A stretch of DNA of 64,000 nt. It comes from Eleginops maclovinus (taxonomy: Eukaryota > Chordata > Actinopteri > Perciformes > Eleginopidae). The position numbers were made by a program, and so were the translations under genes. The notes beneath the pieces are model-generated. The model worked only from the letters and a program-made list of their open reading frames with translations. It was not told the DNA's origin and searched no databases. Location of the stretch: contig NC_086352.1 of NCBI RefSeq assembly GCF_036324505.1, forward strand, positions 7,088,501 to 7,152,500, in the 5' to 3' direction. Shown one piece after another: positions 38,523 to 51,482 of the stretch; positions within the stretch are counted from its first letter, which is position 1; the number at the start of each line of letters is the position of its first letter.

Positions 38523-38815
38523 AGACAGGTAAGTAAACACTAAAGGGAACAGCAGAAGAAAAAACAACAGGAAGTAAACACTAAAGGGAAGAGCAGAGGA
38601 AGAACGACAGCAAGTAAACACTAAAGGGAACAGCAGAGGAAGACAGACAGGAATTAAACACTAAAGGGAAAAGCAGAAGAAAAAACAACAGGAAGTAAAC
38701 ACTAAAGGGAACAGCAGAAGAAGACAGACAGGAAGTAAACACTAAAGGGAACAGCAGAAGAAGACAGACAGGAAGTAAACACTAAAGGGAACAACAGAAG
38801 AAGACAGACAGCTGA
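38523..38815. repeat. 40-bp minisatellite, second locus (about 7 copies)
   Basis: The unit GACAGGAAGTAAACACTAAA plus GGGAACAGCAGAAGAAGACA is repeated with small changes. It is the same unit as at 13189-13645, 25 kb away in intron 9, and lies between the two 72-bp arrays. Confidence 0.95.
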
Positions 38816-39520
38816 AGCTAAACAATAATTCTGAAGTCATTGAAATCATTCTCAATACATTTGGAGTACAGTCGTTGGTTTGTTCAGTCGCCTCGTTGCA
38901 CTTTAGCCCTTAAATATTAGCCGTGTAACAAGAGTGCTAATCTCCCCTTCAGCAGTAAGGCGTTTATTTAACAATTGCTCTCGAAGCCCATTAAGATAAC
39001 GCAGACTCTCTGCTTGATAATGCTTTCTCCTCTCTGCTTCACCTTTATTTCCCCTCAACAGACCTTTTCATTCTGGGAAAGCTGTGCCAACTCAATACTG
39101 GCCGAGTTAAGAGCAGCCGCACAGCAGAGATACCCTTGACATATTATTAAAATGATCATAAATAAACATAATTGTCCACCTCAGGTACAACAGTGTTGGT
39201 AAACAATAACTGTAATGTGCTTTTAAATACATACTGATTTAGAGTGAAGTGGTAACATAAAGTGGTTAAGTGTTTTTAAATCCAGGAAAGGTAATCCCTT
39301 CTCCCAGAACAGGAAGGATTGTCGTACGTTAAATACTTTTCACAGAAAGGACAATTTAATGAAAGAGCAGGCAGATTTTATTTCTCACACATCTCATCTC
39401 AGTCCTACTTTATGGATCTCTGTTCCCATTAAACATGGTAATCATCCAGTCAGTGAAGTGGTGCAGTGATGACGTATGTCTCCACATATTAACAAGGCTT
39501 TATGATTTTTTCAGAAAAAA

Positions 39521-40686
39521 GCTAATGTTGGGCTATAAAGGAACTACAGCACGGTCACATGACTTCACGTCTCCACCGCTAAGCTAAAGGAGGCTAATGT
39601 TGGGCTATAAAGGAACTACAGCACGGTCACATGACTTCACGTCACCACCGCTAAGCTAAAGGAGGCTAATGTTGGGCTATAAAGGAACTACAGCACGGTC
39701 ACATGACTTCACGTCACCACCGCTAAGCTAAAGGAGGCTAATGTTGGGCTTTAAAGGAACTACAGCACGGTCACATGACTTCACGTCACCACCGCTAAGC
39801 TAAAGGAGGCTAATGTTGGGCTTTAAAGGAACTACAGCACGGTCACATGACTTCACGTCTCCACCGCTAAGCTAAAGGAGGCTAATGTTGGGCTATAAAG
39901 GAACTACAGCACGGTCACATGACTTCACGTCACCACCGCTAAGCTAAAGGAGGCTAATGTTGGGCTATAAAGGAACTACAGCACGGTCACATGACTTCAC
40001 GTCACCACCGCTAAGCTAAAGGAGGCTAATGTTGGGCTTTAAAGGAACTACAGCACGGTCACATGACTTCACGTCACCACCGCTAAGCTAAAGGAGGCTA
40101 ATGTTGGGCTTTAAAGGAACTACAGCACGGTCACATGACTTCACGTCTCCACCGCTAAGCTAAAGGAGGCTAATGTTGGGCTTTAAAGGAACTACAGCAC
40201 GGTCACATGACTTCACGTCACCACTGCTAAGCTAAAGGCGGCTAATGTTGGGCTATAAAGGAACTACAGCACGGTCACATGACTTCACGTCACCACCGCT
40301 AAGCTAAAGGAGGCTAATGTTGGGCTTTAAAGGAACTACAGCACGGTCACATGACTTCACGTCTCCACCGCTAAGCTAAAGGAGGCTAATGTTGGGCTTT
40401 AAAGGAACTACAGCACGGTCACATGACTTCACGTCACCACCGCTAAGCTAAAGGCGGCTAATGTTGGGCTATAAAGGAACTACAGCACGGTCACATGACT
40501 TCACGTCACCACCGCTAAGATAAAGGCGGCTAATGTTGGGCTATAAAGGAACTACAGCACGGTCACATGACTTCACGTCACCACCGCTAAGCTAAAGGAG
40601 GCTAATGTTGGGCTATAAAGGAACTACAGCACAGTCACATGACTTCACGTCACCACCACTAAGCTAATGGCGGCTAATGTTTGGGC
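39521..40686. repeat. 72-bp minisatellite array B (about 16 copies, inverted relative to array A)
   Basis: The same 72-base unit as array A read on the other strand (GCTAATGTTGGGCTATAAAG, GAACTACAGCACGGTCACAT, GACTTCACGTCACCACCGCT, AAGCTAAAGGAG). The flanks also match in inverted orientation: TGCAGTGATGACGTAT and CACATATTAACA precede array B, and their complements follow array A. GCGTGATG followed by related sequence lies at the other end of both. The two arrays are therefore inverted copies of one larger element. Confidence 0.97.
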
Positions 40687-42974
40687 GTGATGACGTTAAG
40701 TTGTCTTATTTCGAAACTTGTTAAGCAATCATCGTTTTTAAATTCACCAGTGTGGTTTAATGTAAGTTGTAGTATAACAATCTCTTTAGCTTGTGTTAAC
40801 CACAGAACTTATTTCAGTATAAAAACCACAAACACATTGACGTCCAGATCAGAGACAGGAAGCATTAGAATGCTGACTCATTTCTGGCTTTTAGGACTCA
40901 TTACTGCACCACCCCCTACTATGCAATAAAAAGCATGTTGCAGGATATAAAACAGGTACAAACATCCAGTTGCTTCCACAGACAGCATTTAACGCTCAGG
41001 GCCACTGTGAAGGCTTTGGTTGGTGCCGACTTCCTTCCAAGAGTCAACATGCGAGTTACCAGGTACTCCTGAGAGTGTGTGTTCAGTCAGAGTAAACAAT
41101 TGTTGGCTCCATGTTTTTACACACAAACACACCGGGGGGCAGTCAGTGCCCGGAGTAATGAGCTGCATCCTAATGTCAATGTGTTTTCAACACAACTCTA
41201 TTGCTCCATAACACAAACCGAACAGATGCTCGGTGCTATGCTAGGATGGTAGTTATAAGTCCTCCTCGGCACACTTGTAGGATAAGAGTTCTGTGTCTGG
41301 GGAGAATGCAACCTGGCAATAATAACCACTTATTATCTCCAAACATGCACATCCTCTCACTTGTAATCTTGACTTAATTTGCTGTGGAGCTCAGTGTTAA
41401 CATCAGATTTCATTGCTAGCTGCTTAACAATAGCCCAATGACACAGAGAGATGTGCACGTTGCTTTGGTTATTAAAATCATTCTGGATAGAGATTGGAAA
41501 AGTGCAATTGGATAATAGAATCATAATACTTAATTTATCCTGGAGTGAATTGGGTATTGTGCTCAAATATACAACAAGTTTATTTGTTATATACAGTGGT
41601 GTATTAGTATTGTACAAAAACAAAAACATATCAAGATATATGAGAAGTAAGATGAAAAGAAACATGAAACTGGTTAAATTATTACTCAAACTACCAACTC
41701 ATCGATAACTCACATAAATCCACTTTATTTGGGAGAGAAAACTGTTTGAAAACCACACAATTACAACTACTCTCAGGTGCATATATCTGAAAACCATGGC
41801 TTAAAACCAAATGAGACCTCCAATAAAAGTGAAAGTGAGACATTGTGAGTTTCTGGGTGATTTTGGAGGAACTGACTGAAACTTTGCAGGTTCATTCTGT
41901 TCCTTATAACAGAGAACGTCTCCAGGACCAGAGGCACACAGGGTCCATATTATACACTGTCCAGTCAGGTCTCAGTATATCTCACACCCAGGAGAAAAGG
42001 GCTCACACTCTCTATTATCTGAGTAGTGCATCCTAATCATGGCGGGAGAAAGGTGTCTTTGTTGCAGGCAGAGTGTCAACATAATATGCATTGCAGCTCT
42101 TTTCATCTGTGGGTGCTGTTTTGTTTTGCTGTGTGTAAGGCTTGAGCACGAGTTGTATAAGGTCTCATTGACCTTGGGTATATGTGTAAAAATCTACTGT
42201 ATTTGTGCATGTGATTCAGGTATGTTTACTCTTTCATTGCGCCTTCAAAACGTACCTATGACCACCTCTCAAAGACAATAAATTGCTGCCTCTGCTCTGG
42301 AAATGACACCCATCTGTGTCTTGTTCCCCGTTTAACTACATTACAAGTAATTCTATACCTGGATCCAGCCTTGAAGCTTGGAAGAACTAAACCTGTGCAG
42401 AAAGCAACCAGTGGTCACGATGTGAGAAAATCAGCCTCAGGACATTTGCAAGGACTGTGACTGGAAGAACTCTTTGGCATAAATTGGGTTTATTGATGGT
42501 CTGACTGGGAAATATCTTTTAGGAACAGATAAAAAGCTGATGTCTGGTTCAAACTGCAAAACACGTTTGTCTGTTATGATGGTTATTGTCATATTACGGC
42601 ATAAAGAGTCATGAAATGTTGCTGTGAATTATGTCCAATTAAAGCTTGCCATTACAAAAATTGCATTTCATAGCAAAGACAGACTTCCAGGAACATTAAG
42701 GTCCACAAACAGCGATATGATATTGGGTGGTGCTTTTGGAAAAACGGAAAAACTACATCATCATCATCATGGAAGACATTTGATAGGACTGTGATTGGAC
42801 CAATTATCAGTAATGTGGGATCATTTATGGTAACAGCTGCTTATGAATGAAGATACTCTGGTGTAGGACATATGCGGCTTTCCGCCAAATCCAAACTCAC
42901 AACTAAATACCATCCTCAATAACATGTACCACGGATATTCAGCTTGAGGTCTTGGTGTGTTTGTGCTTCCTTAC

Positions 42975-43083
42975 CACCAGTCTCACTGTCATGGTAGTTT
43001 GGATCGAAGCCTCTCTCCAGCAGCTTCAACACTTTGTCCACCTGATTGTGTTGGATGAGGTCCATGAACTTCCTCAGGTTGGC
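42975..43083 (-). CDS. shank2: shank2 coding exon 4: linker helix and start of ankyrin repeat 1
   Basis: This exon has 109 bases (36 codons plus one base). It follows a TTTTCTCTGGTTGCGCAG acceptor and encodes ANLRKFMDLIQHNQVDKV, then LLERGFDPNYHDSETG. This is the capping helix pair and the first turn of the ankyrin domain (family consensus roughly LxxGLDPNFHDPETGE). Two donors overlap at the 3' end. The downstream one, GTAAGG at 42974, is used here because it is the stronger site and leaves a single G that joins AG of exon 5 to restore the conserved Glu of TGES/TGET. Confidence 0.93.
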
Positions 43084-44034
43084 CTGCGCAACCAGAGAAA
43101 AGAAAGAGCTATTACACTGAGAAGATGGTGGGAGTGAGAGATGGAAAAAGGCAGGAAAACGAGAATAGAAGTTGCTGAAGAAGGCAGTTTAGAGGGTTGA
43201 ATATAAGTGATACTCCAAAGAGTCCATGTTAAGGAATTCATTGAGAAACTGAGGGATATTTAAGGGTAAAGATAGAGGAATAAAATGTAGAATAAAAGGC
43301 GAGTGAAAGCATGAAGCTGAGGAGGGGAGGGTGACAGGATTCAGAGCGTGGCGATAGTGGGTAGTGCGATGGCTGCTCCTTTCTGTTCCCGTCTGCTTTC
43401 TTTCCAGGCCGCATGATAAAAATAGATAACAGAGCAGCTCCCCGAAGGAGTGCCGAAAATGAGGAATAAAGAGTGAGATAGCAGAGGAAAAAAATGGGTA
43501 GCAGAAATAAAAGAATAGACTGAGAAGAGAGGCACGTAATAAATGAGGAGTAGTAAAAAGGCAAGGACAGTAGAGTAGAAACAAAAGGGATGTCCTCTTC
43601 CCATATTCCCATTGTGTTGCCCCAGTTCCAAGTGAATCAGTCAATACTCAGGAGGAGATATTCATTTCTTATCATCATTCCAGTTTTAACCTTGTTCAGC
43701 TGTTGCACTCGTTCGGGGCAGTGTTTGGGGAGTATTTGAAGGTGTTTGGATATGCAAGAACTGAAGAAAGTATTCCCAGCAGAAACTCAACACAGAAAAG
43801 TAAAATAAAGAACCAAAGGACATCATGTTTGTCAGTTAGATACCTTAACCATTGTACATGCGTGTCAAATTTGCCTTAATTGGATTGCCTTTTTCAATGT
43901 AAATTTTTGGTGGTCAGATCCTTGAAAATATCAGTTTTTCTGGACATACATAATCCATTTTTAGGTCAAAGTTGTCAATTCTGAAATAATTCTTCATGTA
44001 GAACAAGGAGAAACCGACTTCTGAGGTACTTATA

Positions 44035-44290
44035 TAGCTCTTCATCAGGTCTCTTTGACCGCTTAAAGCTCTTTACATACTCCGAGTCACTCACCCATTC
44101 ACACCTCATTCATGTAGAGCAGCACCACTTGCTCTAGGGAAGCTAACACTCACACATCGTTGGCCATCGGGAGCAACTCAGGGTTCAGTATCTTGCCCAG
44201 GGATACATCAACATGTTGACTTCACGGGCTGGGATCGAACCAACAATCTTCTGGTTGAAAGACATCCACTCTCCCTTGCAGCCACATGCA
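44035..44290 (-). mobile_element. tRNA-derived SINE, second family
   Basis: On the minus strand GTGGCTGCAAGGGAGAGTGG (A-box-like) is followed by GGTTCGATCCCAGC (B box) and a body with TCCCTGGGCAAGATACTGAA, the common arrangement of fish SINEs. It lies in intron 3. Confidence 0.75.
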
Positions 44291-44824
44291 TAATTCTATT
44301 CCATCCAATACACTTTCAGAAAACAGCACAGAGCTGGGTCAATCAATTTCCTGAAACCCTTGGCTGCCAGTTTGTTATCCAATGCATTTTTTAAAAGCTA
44401 ACATTGTCTTAGAAATGAACAATTAAATAAAAATAGATCAGGATTTATTAAACTAATGAATACATGCTGAACTGTGTTTATCTGAATTATATCCAGCCAG
44501 TTTTGAGTCTGACTATCAGGCTGTTAATACAGGTGCACAATTAAAATAAGGGTTGACTTCTGATCCTTATTTTTACAGCCCAATAATCCAACTATTAATA
44601 TGTTTTATACGCGTAACAATTTTATGTTTTTTATTGGATTACCACTTGTGGTTTTAAAGCTGAGTTCTCTTCATACCTGATGATCATTGTGGGATGAAAT
44701 CAGTTTCTGTTTAGATAACAGCCAAGATGAGTCACTGCCGGTTCAATATCTGGAAAATGTCAGGGGTTCACATTCATGGCCCCGCGTTTTCAACCAATGT
44801 TTTATTTAATCTAGCTGATATGTC

Positions 44825-44950
<126 letters not shown>

Positions 44951-45904
44951 GCCTGGTGAATCAGAGTCTGGAGGACGAAGCTTCCTCTCTCTCTCTCCTC
45001 TTTTTCTCCTTCTCCCTCTCTCTTTCTGCTGAAACAGGTTGAGAGGATGGCAGATGATTGGCTCTCTCAGTGTGAGCTTAAGCCAACCACTGAGCTGCAG
45101 ACTGCAAGGTAAACATGTTTAGCTCCAAAAAGTGGGGTCAGGCCCAAAAAAAATAAGAGAGAAAGGACCCAGCGTCAGAAGTTGGACTTATGACTTCTGC
45201 TCGTGTTCATCATCTCTCCGCTCCACATTCACAAGAACTTATTTTCCCTTTTCATTTGTCAGTCCTCTCTGTAGAATTATAGCAGCTGTCAGACAGTTTC
45301 CCAGTGAGCCGCTAACAGAGAGCTGCCAGAGTCACTTATGCTTTGGCTGCAGGATTACAGTAGCCGTGGGACAGAAGCCCAGAGCTAGCTTTACACAACG
45401 AAGAGGAGGCTAATAATCTTCAGTCAACTGTGCAGATTTACTTCATGTGGGAGAAACAGAGCAAAGGGATGAGCCTGCTGTCGGGGCTGGCAGGAAAAAA
45501 AGAGACACTTCTTCTGAGCTGCCTTACATATCATCAAAGATGAACAGAACAGCTAAAAAAATAAACCCAAATTGGCAGGTAAGCTACACTGAGCGCTGAG
45601 TGTTTTCTCCACCCTTCACACACTTCAAGCTGCCAAGAATGAAGGCAAACAGACACAAGCTCACTCTTTTCCCTAATCAGCTGAAGAAGCTGCTTAATAT
45701 TTAATGCAATCTGTATGTTTCATTTTATTTTTGCAACACCTCTGGTGTGAACAGTTATTACTGTGGTGGTTTGACAATGCGAGTCCCAGTCAGGCAGATG
45801 TGGGCGGCACTGTGACGTCTTTTTCTTTCATTCCTGTGTCTCAGCTGCTCACTCCACTGTTTCCCTTAACAGAGAGTGGAGAGAGGCAGAGTCTCTAGCT
45901 TAGA

Positions 45905-45960
45905 CCAGATAAGATAGAATAGGATAAGATAAAGCTTTATTCATCTCCATTGGGAAATTC
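45905..45960 (+). mobile_element. Teleost repeat fragment (LINE tail-like)
   Basis: GATAAGATAAAGCTTTATTC and CATTGGGAAATTCAG resemble the GATAGATACTTTATTGATCC/GGGAAATTC tail of fish LINEs. Confidence 0.55.
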
Positions 45961-46079
45961 AGAGTCTCCACACAACTTCCGGAAGAGATGTTCAGTTTTT
46001 ATGCTCCATAATATAACCAGAATAACAATCCCTGGAAACTGGCGTGTATTAAATCAAACTGTTTCTAATTACTTGTTTA

Positions 46080-46580
46080 AATTGAGGATTTCTTCTTGCT
46101 CAGATGATGTGGTTCTGTTGGAGTCATTGCCCTGCGACCTTCAGCACTCTTTTGGTCGGTTTGCAGACGAATGTGAAGAGGCTGGGGTGAGGATCAGCAC
46201 CTCTAAGTCTGACGCCATGGTTCCAGCAGGAAACAGATGGACTGTCCACTCCGGGTTAGGGAATGAGTCCTTACCCAAGTGAAGGAGATCAAGTAGTGGT
46301 TTTGTATTTGAGTGAGTGAGAAATGAGCGAGATGAGGTGGTTCGGGCAGTAAGGATGCCACCTGGCCGCCTCTCTAAGGAACTGATCCAGGGACTTCAAG
46401 CTGGGAGGAAACCATGGGTCAGACCCAGGACCAGGTGCAGGGATTATATCTCCAAGCTGGCCTGGGAGGGCCTTGCTATCCCCCAGTCAGAGCCGGTTCA
46501 TGTAGCTGGGTAAAGGGAAGTTTGTGGCCCTCTGCTGGAGCTGCTTCCTCCGTGACCAGACAATTGAAGATTGATGGATG
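46080..46580 (+). pseudogene. Degraded LINE (non-LTR retrotransposon) reverse-transcriptase fragment
   Basis: Two broken stretches are recognisable. The first, SDDVVLLESLPCDLQHSFGR then FADECEEAGVRISTSKSDAM, surrounds the catalytic A/S-DD motif, with the usual FADD degraded to CSDD. The second, VRMPPGRLSKELIQ then RPRTRCRDYISKLAWEGLAI, is the C-terminal tail common to many fish LINE proteins. The intervening coding sequence is deleted. The clade cannot be assigned with certainty. Oriented opposite to shank2 in intron 3. Confidence 0.85.
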
Positions 46581-46997
46581 GTTTTAATCACTCCCTTTTA
46601 TCACATATTTATTTAGCACTTCATCTCAATGCTTTTCATGTTTTATGCTGAGCGCTTGTTGATGAAGTGTCAATTAAATGGCGTCCAGTAAACAGTGTGC
46701 AGTATGCATCCAGCTCATAGATGACCTTTAATACCTTTGGCATACTTTATGTCTAAGATCTCCTAAATGCTCTGTATGCACAGGCGATATTGTATTAGAC
46801 AGGCTTTCCGTTTGGATGGAATCAAAAATAATTAGGTGGTGTGGTGTCTTTGCGAAAGCTGGCTGATTGTGTGATGAATCATTTGTCATTTGTCTCTGAC
46901 AGCCAACGTGCTTTTAGGAACCACAGACACTGGCCAAGAACAAGATTAAAGATTCAGTATTTGGTGAGTTTTCTTTACCAAATGATCAAACTCTTAC

Positions 46998-47069
46998 CTT
47001 TGTGTGAAGTTTGGCAATCTGTTTCTCGTCCACATTGGGTTGCCTGTAGACTCGGCTCTTGTAGCGGAA
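46998..47069 (-). CDS. shank2: shank2 coding exon 3: SPN-ankyrin linker
   Basis: This small exon of 72 bases (24 codons) was missed by simple open-reading-frame calling. Its acceptor is AACAG before 47069 and its donor is GTAAGA at 46997. It encodes FRYKSRVYRQPNVDEKQ followed by IAKLHTK. That is the end of the SPN domain (FRYK.RVY) and the start of the helix leading to the ankyrin repeats. The phase is 0-0, so skipping would keep the reading frame. It lies only 597 bases downstream of exon 2. Confidence 0.95.
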
Positions 47070-47666
47070 CTGTTGAGCAAACAACAAAGAATATTGAGTT
47101 TAATAGAGCTTATAATAAGGCTTATTATTTTACTCCTCTGGGTGAGTGTTGAAAGATATTGTTCCTTGTATAAAAAGAGGATTGCTATGGGATCAAGATG
47201 TGTGCTCCTCATGGCGCAGTCATTTATTGTATTGTACCCTCACTGACATTCAATCTTTGAGGGAAAAGGGAAAGTATCATATAATTAAATGTCATTTGTC
47301 AATATTTGATGGATCATTTCACTTATTTTTACTTTCACAGGACTTTTACTGCTTCTCACAGGTAGGTATCCATAATTGTTCATCCGCTGAAAAACACTCT
47401 GGGAATTTCTAGAGAAAGTTCTGGAGGGAACATTGGGATTTTTGCAGACCATTGACATGCACAAAAACCTATACAACACACTACAGGAGAGGGGAAATCA
47501 CAAAAGCATAATAGGGCCCCTTTGAGACTGCGGAAAGGTTAAAAGATATATAAAGTGATGGGCCGATAATATTGACATTAGACGTATTACTGTACTAAAG
47601 TATTTTATGCAACAACACATCAATCACTACTAACTTGGGGAATAATCTAACTGGTCAATACTTTAC
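47070..47666 (-). other. shank2: shank2 intron 2
   Basis: A short intron whose only recognisable content is a fragment of the interspersed element family at 47432-47525. Confidence 0.85.
47432..47525 (+). mobile_element. Family A element fragment in intron 2
   Basis: Contains TTTTTGCAGACCATTGACAT, GCACAAAAACCTATACAACA and the end ATAGGGCCCCTTTGAG. Confidence 0.7.
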
Positions 47667-47870
47667 CTCCAGTGATGGGACCCCCTTGGTAATTGGCTGG
47701 GGGTACTCTCTGAAGATGCGCTCTTCATCCAGGAACTTCCCGTCCCTCCCGTTGCTGGCCGGCTGGAAAAGCCCATAGTTGAGCACGTCTTTCAGGGTCT
47801 GATTAAGCGTGCACAGGATCCGCTGCTTCGCAACCCAGACGGTCGCACTGGGGTTGAACCGCATGCATTT
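47667..47870 (-). CDS. shank2: shank2 coding exon 2: SPN domain core
   Basis: This exon has 204 bases (68 codons), with acceptor ATTCAG before 47870 and donor GTAAAG at 47666. The peptide runs from KCMRFNPSATVWVAKQ through a YGLFQPASNGRDGKFLDEE core to GVPSLE. This is the Shank/ProSAP N-terminal (SPN) domain, a ubiquitin-like fold that resembles Ras-association domains and packs against the ankyrin repeats. Lys69, the first codon, aligns with a basic residue implicated in Ras/Rap binding in Shank3. The phase is 0-0. Conservation with vertebrate SHANKs is very high, so it is functional coding sequence and not a pseudogene. Confidence 0.97.
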
Positions 47871-50780
47871 CTGAATAGGAGAAAAGGAAGGAAGGACCAA
47901 TTGATCAAACAGAAATGGCTGGGGAGTTTAAGGAAACATTTATCATGAAAAATACTGAACTAGACCTTCAGATTTTGACTGACAGATGTAAATAGGTTGG
48001 GTTGTAAGAGCAAAGAATGGAACAATGGCGCCCAATAAAAGTAGTTCAGACAGATTGAAATTGGTTCTTTAATAAACCAAACCCTGTCCCAGTTACTACA
48101 AATAACCCACGCAGCGCTGCCAAGCCTTTTGATTGTTTATTGTCACCGGGCAACATGTTGAACAGCGCCACTGTGCTCGCTGAGGATGTAATTGACACGA
48201 CCCCTTGCGCCCCCTTGTCCTTCCCAATCCAATCCTTTCTGCAGGGAAAAAACACACAATGCAGGATTTCTGGCCATGGTCCGAATCAGCGAGGATTATG
48301 GGCTCTGTGCCGTGGCATTTGGGAAGTGTGTGTATGTGTTAACAGCAGGATGCACTGCTCAGCCGGCGATAGCAGCCGTGCGTCGGCGATAAAGGCTGAA
48401 GGGATGAGCAGTCTGTGAACTCTTCATAACCGTAATCCTCCCGCCTGGCGAAAAAATGGGCACAGGAAATGTTGAAGGTATACAGAAGCAGATGTCTGGC
48501 ATCTGGCAGGGCTGTTTGGACTGATAGAGTCCTCCTTTTTTCTATTGGTTTATAACAGGGGGCACATTTCCATAAGCTGCCGATCAACTTAAACAGTATG
48601 TAGGAAGACAGCAAAGAGCTGGAGTCAATGTGTTTTTAAAGTAGAGGCTATGATAATGGCACATTTGTGCAGAGGGATCGAAGAGGGCAGATGAAACCAA
48701 CCCAAGACCCAGGGGAGGCTCATGCAAAAGGTCTTCGGTTTTATTGTTAACAATTGGAATCAATAGAGCTTCAACACATCAATGACCTATGAGCCATTTC
48801 TTATGGGAATATCCCAGGAACAATTGTCTCAGCTCTGAACATTTCTGGTCCAGTTCAACCATTAAAGAAGAGGAGTCTATTTTAGATTGTGAACAACACA
48901 TTTCTGTTAATTTCCAGTTGAGATTTAATAAACTGTTAGCTGTTAGCTTGTAGCATGTGTGTGGCAGCAAAGTTTACTTGGCTAAATTACAGAGCTAACA
49001 GCGAATGCTAATAAGCGTTGAGTTGACCGACACTACGACATGTTTAAGCTATTTTCAGTAGAATTGAGTCTCCTGGGCAAATTTGATGATGTATAATACA
49101 GTGGCTGGCGAGAAACTTAAATAGACACAGATGTTAAAAGGAGATGGATTAACAGCGCTATGACCTGTTTATCTTCCTAAAATGTCATGTTATTTAAGTA
49201 CATATTTAAATAACATGACATCAATTACTTCAACAACTAGATGATGGTAACAACGTCAAAGAGTAACATTAAGAACTTTCTGACGGTACAGACTTAAATT
49301 GGGCCAGTCCAAACATACTTTTGGGACAGTTTCAGGACTGTAAAATAAATTAGTCTGGAGCCTTGCATTATGTCGGTCCTCCTGTCCATAGGTCTTGTTG
49401 CACCCCGTTCATTATCACCGAAATGGTGTTGTTACTATTACAAAATAAGAGCATATAATGCCTACTAGTGACAAAACCAGAGCATCTACTTCAAGCAGTT
49501 TTTCTGTGGATTAATTAGTGTTCAAATTCCAAACTACTCTATAAATCCCCAAGGTGTCAATTAGTTACAAGGAGCCCGTACACAAAGAAACACAGAAACA
49601 AACAACAACATACAAACAAACAAGGAGGATACAAATGTTGATTGATCTTTAGTTGATAAACCAAACAAGGAAAAGGAAAATAACTGTATTTTTCATTTTG
49701 GTCGGACTTGATGATGTTGGCAATTTTGTTCAACCGGCCACAGAGGCTCAGTGTGTGATAATTGAAACTAGAAACATAAGTGGCTTTCATGTTTACAAAA
49801 ACCCTTACAAACACGGTCCAAGATCCAATTTAGAAAAGCTAGCTTGCTCGGTGGACCTCAAGTCTGCCATTGTGTTCCTTGAATTATTACCAAAATGAGC
49901 TGTGAGAAGATGGTCTCTCCATCTGGAGGTAAGAGCTGTGTACTGGCATAACATCAGAGGGGAGATGGATGAAATAGATTGAGAGAAATGAACAGTGATT
50001 TGAGGAGGACAGTTTGAAGAAGTAGAAAGAAAAACATGGTGGGAAGAGCAGTGCCTTTCCAGCTGCCACTGTCTTTAGTCTCAAGGCTCCAGACAGAAAT
50101 CTCAGAATGTGATTAGAAAATAAATCCAAGGGAAGGTATGGCATTGTGTGAAATTGTTTGCTTTTTTAAACAAGATTTTAAGAAGACCTTCAGTTAAGGT
50201 TAAAGATGGTGTATACAAATTTGGAGCCAGGAAATGATTTACGTAGCTGAGCATAAACACTGAAAGCATGAAGCTAGTGAGGCTTTGTCGAAAATTCCCG
50301 ACACATTTAAAGCTAAATAAGATTCAAACGTATTACTCTACATAAACCACAAGTAGTTGTTTTTACATGCGGGTCTGTACTGATAAAACATGAGACACAA
50401 CGTTTGGATTTCATTGAGCTTTAAAGGTGGTTAACTTTAAGCAAAGCCATATTAACTCCCAGCTTAGTGGTAAAGCTAAGCAAAGCTAAGCTAATCTTCA
50501 AAAAGGCGAAAAGAGGCAGAAATACCAGTAAGATATTTATCTCTTATTCATGAAAGGTCCAGACTGCACACGCTTACTTCTGTACAATAGTCCATACATC
50601 AAAGCTGCAGACGGACGGCCGGGGTGACGGGCTGAGCGTCTCGTTTATTCAACAGAGTTTGATTTCAAGTGGACTGTGTGACTAAATCATGTGATCAAGT
50701 GGCACACAAAGTGCTCAGTGATGAATGTGAAATCAGGATCAGGAGAGTGCATACATGTGAGAGAGATTAGTACACATGTG

Positions 50781-50944
<164 letters not shown>

Positions 50945-51067
50945 TCTATGCTGGAGTTATATCCGAGCTAATTACATAAAAGGGGTCAAGAGTCTTCTCT
51001 GGGTCAGCACTGTACCGTGAGGATCCAACCCCACTGGATCACACACATGAAGGCACACCCACACACA

Positions 51068-51100
<33 letters not shown>

Positions 51101-51266
51101 CCACCAATAACTTTAGAGGACATCTTACATTGAATGACATTACCCTGATGTTTGGCCAATTCTACATCACAAAATGATTTATTTTATAAGGACTTGAGTT
51201 TGTCCCCAAAAGGACGGTGAATCAGCACAATATTACTCTGTCCCCCAGAGCCTGAGTTATACAAGC

Positions 51267-51300
<34 letters not shown>

Positions 51301-51359
51301 CGTTTTATTTCCATTACTTTAGAGGACATAACGACTCATGGGGGGAGTGTGTCGGAGGG

Positions 51360-51482
51360 AGAAAACTCCCTCTGGAGGGAACTCAAAGATTTGAGCCTTT
51401 GCTGACCATTTACATGCACTAAAACCTATAAAACATACTACAGGAGAGGGAACACGCCAAAGAGAATAAGAGGACCTCTTTA
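51360..51482 (+). mobile_element. Family A element fragment in intron 1
   Basis: Contains GAGCCTTTGCTGACCATTTA, CATGCACTAAAACCTATAAA and the end AGGACCTCTTTAAA. Confidence 0.7.

Larger units (their letters stand above)
35018..42974 (-). other. shank2: shank2 intron 4
   Basis: Its content is dominated by two arrays of one 72-bp minisatellite in opposite orientation (35733-36714 and 39521-40686), with a 40-bp minisatellite between them (38523-38815). A diverged direct duplication (35227-35315 and 35603-35685) lies near exon 5. I see no coding exon between the arrays. 36750-38500 and 40700-42950 show only unclassified AT-rich sequence. Confidence 0.85.

Noticed and set aside
42039..42281. 80-residue plus-strand frame with a hydrophobic segment, followed by AATAAA
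   Set aside because: I considered a small membrane protein or part of an LTR. There is no family match or splice support, and the flanks do not show clear LTR ends or target duplication.
42965..42978. Earlier donor (ACTG/GTGGTA) for exon 4
   Set aside because: Using it would shift the frame against exon 5; the next donor GTAAGG is stronger and restores the conserved TGES.
43189..43644. Three overlapping minus-strand frames up to 151 residues in intron 3
   Set aside because: The plus strand is purine-rich, which removes stop codons on the other strand; the peptides are low-complexity Phe/Leu/Ser sequences.
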